9,237 bases of DNA from assembly GCA_002710265.1 (NCBI GenBank), contig PAJW01000036.1:1-9237 (forward strand), given 5' to 3'. This document shows, piece after piece, positions 6,747 through 9,237 of the stretch (positions are counted from its first letter, which is position 1; each line of letters starts with the position of its first letter). A model generated the notes under the pieces. The model made no database searches and was not told the origin of the DNA. It saw only the letters and a list, made by a program, of their open reading frames with translations. This DNA is from Gammaproteobacteria bacterium. GTDB lineage: Bacteria; Pseudomonadota; Gammaproteobacteria; Magnimaribacterales; D2472. Both the position numbers and the translations under genes were made by a program.

Positions 6747-7535
6747 ATGCATAACGTCTTTGATATAGCCTGTAATTTTACTTCTGAGAGATTTGATAAC
6801 GATCTTGATGAAGTAATTGAAAGAGCTATTAAAAATAATATTACAAAATTTGGATTAATATGTAGCCGCATAGACGACTTCCCAAAATTAATAAATATTT
6901 ACAATAATTATTCGGATTCTTTTAATTTTACGATTGGGATTCATCCGCATCATGCAAATGAATTAAATGAAGAATATTTAATTAAGTTAAAAGATTTGGT
7001 CATTAGAAATTCTCCACATGCTATAGGAGAGACAGGTCTTGATTTTTTTAGAAATCTATCAACGTATGAAGAACAGATTTATGCATTTGAAGAACAAATT
7101 AAAATTGCTATTAGTTTAAATAAACCACTTTTTTTGCATCAAAGAGATTCACACGAAGATTTTATAAAGATTCTTAGAAAATATTCATCCGATATTAATA
7201 AATCAGTTGTTCACTGTTTTACAGGTACGCAAGCACAGCTAGATGATTATTTAGAACTAGATTGTTTTATTGGTGTGACTGGTTGGATATGTGATGAAAA
7301 AAGAAACGTTGAACTTCGTAATACTATTAAAAATATTCCCTTGCCAAAATTAATGATTGAAACTGATAGCCCATACTTAATTCCAAAAGATCTTGCCGAA
7401 ATGCCTAAGAACAATAGAAATGAGCCAAAAAACCTTAATCATATTGCATCTACAATCGCTTTATTGATGGATGAAGATGAAGAGGTTTTAAGAAGGCAAA
7501 CTTATGAAAATAGCATAAGTTTTTTTAATTATTAA
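6747..7535 (+). CDS. tatD: TatD family metal-dependent DNase
   Basis: Cytosolic metal-dependent nuclease of the TIM-barrel amidohydrolase superfamily, 262 residues, close to E. coli TatD (about 260). E. coli TatD has 3'-5' exonuclease activity linked to DNA repair and fragmentation. The N-terminal motif is CNFTSERFD (9-17), with N-x-T in place of the H-x-H of the TatD paralogues YcfH and YjjV, as in true TatD. Then come GIHPHH (64-69), GETGLDF with ligand Glu95, LHQRDSHEDF with His131, HCFTGT with His156, GVTGWICDE (176-184) and IETDSPYL with Asp207, and the RRNEP-like NRNEP (223-227). All metal ligands are present. It stands alone on the + strand between divergent and convergent neighbours. 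No Shine-Dalgarno site is visible; ATG at codon 1 places DIACNFTS correctly. Its last 11 bases overlap the end of the racemase gene. Confidence 0.95.
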   Translation: MHNVFDIACNFTSERFDNDLDEVIERAIKNNITKFGLICSRIDDFPKLINIYNNYSDSFNFTIGIHPHHANELNEEYLIKLKDLVIRNSPHAIGETGLDFFRNLSTYEEQIYAFEEQIKIAISLNKPLFLHQRDSHEDFIKILRKYSSDINKSVVHCFTGTQAQLDDYLELDCFIGVTGWICDEKRNVELRNTIKNIPLPKLMIETDSPYLIPKDLAEMPKNNRNEPKNLNHIASTIALLMDEDEEVLRRQTYENSISFFNY

Positions 7536-7541
7536 AAGCTT
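7517..7541. terminator. AT-rich hairpin across convergent stop codons (weak terminator candidate)
   Basis: AAGTTTTT (7517-7524) can pair with AAAAGCTT (7534-7541) through one T-G wobble, and an inner palindrome TTTAAT-T-ATTAAA (7524-7536) offers an alternative pairing. It covers both the tatD and the racemase stop codons and could act in both directions. The stem is nearly all A/T and no clean U-tract follows on either strand, so it is a poor intrinsic terminator. It is listed because no better candidate exists between the two converging units. Confidence 0.25.
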
Positions 7542-8631
7542 CTATAGATAAATCAAATTCGCGACAAATATCATCTAGATCAATTCCAACCTTTTTTGCA
7601 TTGTATTTAATTTCAGGTTTTGTTTTTGAAAAACGAGGTGAGGCACTAGGCTGGTTGAAACCATCAATATTTGTAAAAGCATTTCTTTTAAGATTGTGTA
7701 TATTTTCTTGAGCTTCAGACATATCAAGAACAGGTGTAACACATGCATCTGTGTCTGCAAAAATATCTTGCCATTCTAATCTAGTCTTCTGCATTATTTT
7801 TGATGCAATAACTTGTTTAAGCTCTGGCCATAATTTTTTATTGTATTGATCTAGAAATCGTTCATCATCTATAGCAAGTTTATCTAACAATTCACTATAA
7901 AACTGAGGCTCAATTGAGCCAATTGCTATATATTTGTTATCTTTACATTCGTATGTGTCATAAAAATGGGCATAACCATCAAGTAAATTTGATTCTCTTT
8001 TGTCATCCCAATGACCCATTTGCTTTAATGAATAAAAGAATGACATCAATGATAATGAGCCATCAACCATAGCGGAGTCTACAACCTGACCCTCTCCTGT
8101 TCTAATAGAATGTATTAGTGCTGAGACAATTCCAAATGCAAGGTGCATTCCACCCCCACCATAATCACCAATTAAATTTAATGGTGGTATAGGATTAGAA
8201 TCCTTTCTGCCTATTGCATTCAATGCTCCAGACAAACTTATATAATTTATATCATGACCTGCCATTTTAGACATAGGACCCTCTTGACCCCAGCCAGTCA
8301 TTCTTCCATAAACAAGTTTTGGATTAATCTCAAAACAAACATCTGGACCAAGCCCTAATTTCTCCATAACACCAGGTCGAAATCCTTCAAAAATAACATC
8401 GACCTGACCTATAAATTTTAAAATCTCATCTACTGATTTTTTATTTTTAAGATCTGCAACAATAGTTCTTTTTGATCTATTGTGTATATCAAATTTATTT
8501 TCCATACCTTCAGCATCTTTTCTACTAATTCTTATCACATCTGCACCTAGATCAGCTAACAACATCCCGCAGAAAGGTCCAGGCCCTATGCCAGAAAATT
8601 CGATTACTTTTATGCCTTTAAGTGGTCCCAT
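7525..8631 (-). CDS. alpha-methylacyl-CoA racemase (CaiB/BaiF family III)
   Basis: Interconverts (R)- and (S)-2-methylacyl-CoA, which lets methyl-branched or isoprenoid chains enter beta-oxidation. The protein has 368 residues and is full length. It opens with GPLKGIKVIEFSGIGPGPF (2-20) and LADLGADVIRI (25-35), a CoA-binding signature of family III CoA-transferases. His126 (in AGHDINY), Asp156 (in GDYGGGG) and Glu241 (in SIEPQFY) fall at the same numbers as the catalytic residues I recall for the Mycobacterium tuberculosis racemase MCR. That favours racemase over CoA-transferase, where an Asp nucleophile sits elsewhere. The ATG gives the canonical N-terminus. It follows the RND-type gene by 9 nt with no Shine-Dalgarno site, so the two are probably co-transcribed. 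It overlaps tatD by 11 nt at its 3' end. Confidence 0.92.
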   Translation of the reverse strand: MGPLKGIKVIEFSGIGPGPFCGMLLADLGADVIRISRKDAEGMENKFDIHNRSKRTIVADLKNKKSVDEILKFIGQVDVIFEGFRPGVMEKLGLGPDVCFEINPKLVYGRMTGWGQEGPMSKMAGHDINYISLSGALNAIGRKDSNPIPPLNLIGDYGGGGMHLAFGIVSALIHSIRTGEGQVVDSAMVDGSLSLMSFFYSLKQMGHWDDKRESNLLDGYAHFYDTYECKDNKYIAIGSIEPQFYSELLDKLAIDDERFLDQYNKKLWPELKQVIASKIMQKTRLEWQDIFADTDACVTPVLDMSEAQENIHNLKRNAFTNIDGFNQPSASPRFSKTKPEIKYNAKKVGIDLDDICREFDLSIEAFNN

Positions 8632-8640
8632 TTGAATATA

Positions 8641-9237
8641 TTATTGAAAAACTTTGTATTTGACTAATAGATTAGGCAAAAGTGTTAATGAAGAAACAAA
8701 AGATAATACCATTGCTAATGCAGTAAATAGCCCAAATAAAATCGTTGGAAAGAAGTTTGATAAAGAAAGAATTGAAAAACCGGCTGCAATTGTAGTAGCT
8801 GTATAAAAAATAGCTCTGCCGGTTGTTAAATGTGCATTCTTAAGAGCAATATCTGAAGAACCATTTATCTTTAGTTCTTTTTTATATCTGTAAATATAAT
8901 GGATAGTATTATCAACAGCCATTCCAACACTTATGGCAGCAACAGTAATAGTCATTATGTCTAAAGGTATTTTTAATAATCCAAGTAAGCCCATTACAGA
9001 TGAAGCAACAAAAATATTAGGAATTAGACCAATTATCATAACTTTGAAAGATTTAAATATTAAAAATAACATCAGTGAAATTACAGAAAATACAATTGTT
9101 AAAGACCCTATTTGAGATTTAAATAATGATTGAAGCATGTTGTTATATAAAACAGCAAGTCCTGTTATCTCGTATTGTGAGGACTCTAAATTAAAATTAT
9201 TTTGTAAATCATCATTAATTTTATTAAGTAGTTTGTC
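8641..9237 (-). CDS. RND/MMPL-type exporter, C-terminal part (cut by window edge)
   Basis: The frame stays open to the window edge, so 198 C-terminal residues are visible and the gene continues beyond 9237; the ATG at 9138 is internal. The upstream 33 codons read on in frame, including ITGLAVLYNNML, a usual periplasmic-to-membrane transition in this superfamily. After it come five hydrophobic segments, with SVGMAVDNTIHYIYRYKKE between the third and its following loop. GMAVDNTIHY is the conserved helix-4 block of COG1033-type predicted exporters (MMPL/RND), where the Asp is thought to take part in proton coupling. TTGRAIFYTATTIAAGF follows. These proton-driven inner-membrane proteins move lipids or other hydrophobic molecules; the substrate is unknown here. 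The next gene, 9 nt downstream, is the methylacyl-CoA racemase, so a role in lipid traffic is plausible but unproven. Confidence 0.88.
   Translation of the reverse strand, partial: DKLLNKINDDLQNNFNLESSQYEITGLAVLYNNMLQSLFKSQIGSLTIVFSVISLMLFLIFKSFKVMIIGLIPNIFVASSVMGLLGLLKIPLDIMTITVAAISVGMAVDNTIHYIYRYKKELKINGSSDIALKNAHLTTGRAIFYTATTIAAGFSILSLSNFFPTILFGLFTALAMVLSFVSSLTLLPNLLVKYKVFQ

Noticed and set aside
7575..7760. Second-frame minus-strand open reading of 61 codons inside the racemase gene
   Set aside because: Out-of-frame shadow of a well-supported full-length enzyme.
8933..9115. Short + strand open frame of 60 codons opposite the RND-type gene
   Set aside because: Antisense to conserved membrane segments, with no start context or family.
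9136..9138. ATG as the start of a small 165-residue membrane protein
   Set aside because: The frame remains open for 33 further codons to the window edge and those codons encode sequence expected of the RND/MMPL family, so the ATG is internal.

Overview
The window is compact, AT-rich, gene-dense bacterial DNA (about one third G+C by eye, not computed). Best matches recalled for the recognisable proteins (YadG/YadH, TatD, the long two-domain QueF) are gammaproteobacterial. Very short spacers, 1 to 4 nt gene overlaps, almost no Shine-Dalgarno sites and acyl-CoA genes fit a streamlined marine gammaproteobacterium of the SAR86 kind. That placement is inference from composition and gene content, not a phylogenetic result.

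Layout. Positions 1-36 hold the 3' end of a tRNA gene, probably tRNA-Ser, on the + strand. One base later begins the tail of a seven-gene minus-strand cluster, read from 6697 down to 38: acyl-CoA thioesterase-like protein, MoxR-type AAA+ ATPase, CoxE-like VWA protein, a multi-spanning permease of unknown substrate, YadG (ABC ATPase), YadH (ABC-2 permease) and QueF (queuosine pathway). Adjacent genes either overlap by 1 or 4 nt or lie 1 to 9 nt apart, so this is probably one transcript. A 49 bp gap (6698-6746) separates it from the divergent + strand gene tatD. tatD overlaps tail-to-tail, by 11 nt, with a second minus-strand unit: the 3' part of an RND/MMPL-type exporter, cut by the window edge, followed 9 nt later by an alpha-methylacyl-CoA racemase.

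How they work together. YadG and YadH form one ABC exporter. MoxR and the VWA protein form the usual ATPase/metal-site pair, thought to act as a chaperone or assembly machine on a partner protein. The thioesterase, the racemase and perhaps the exporter point to acyl-CoA or lipid handling. QueF and TatD are housekeeping genes.

The least explained part is the MoxR-VWA-permease core: three translationally linked genes with no obvious client or substrate. I see no mobile element, CRISPR array, phage gene or recognisable defence system, and no stretch above 300 bases without a gene.
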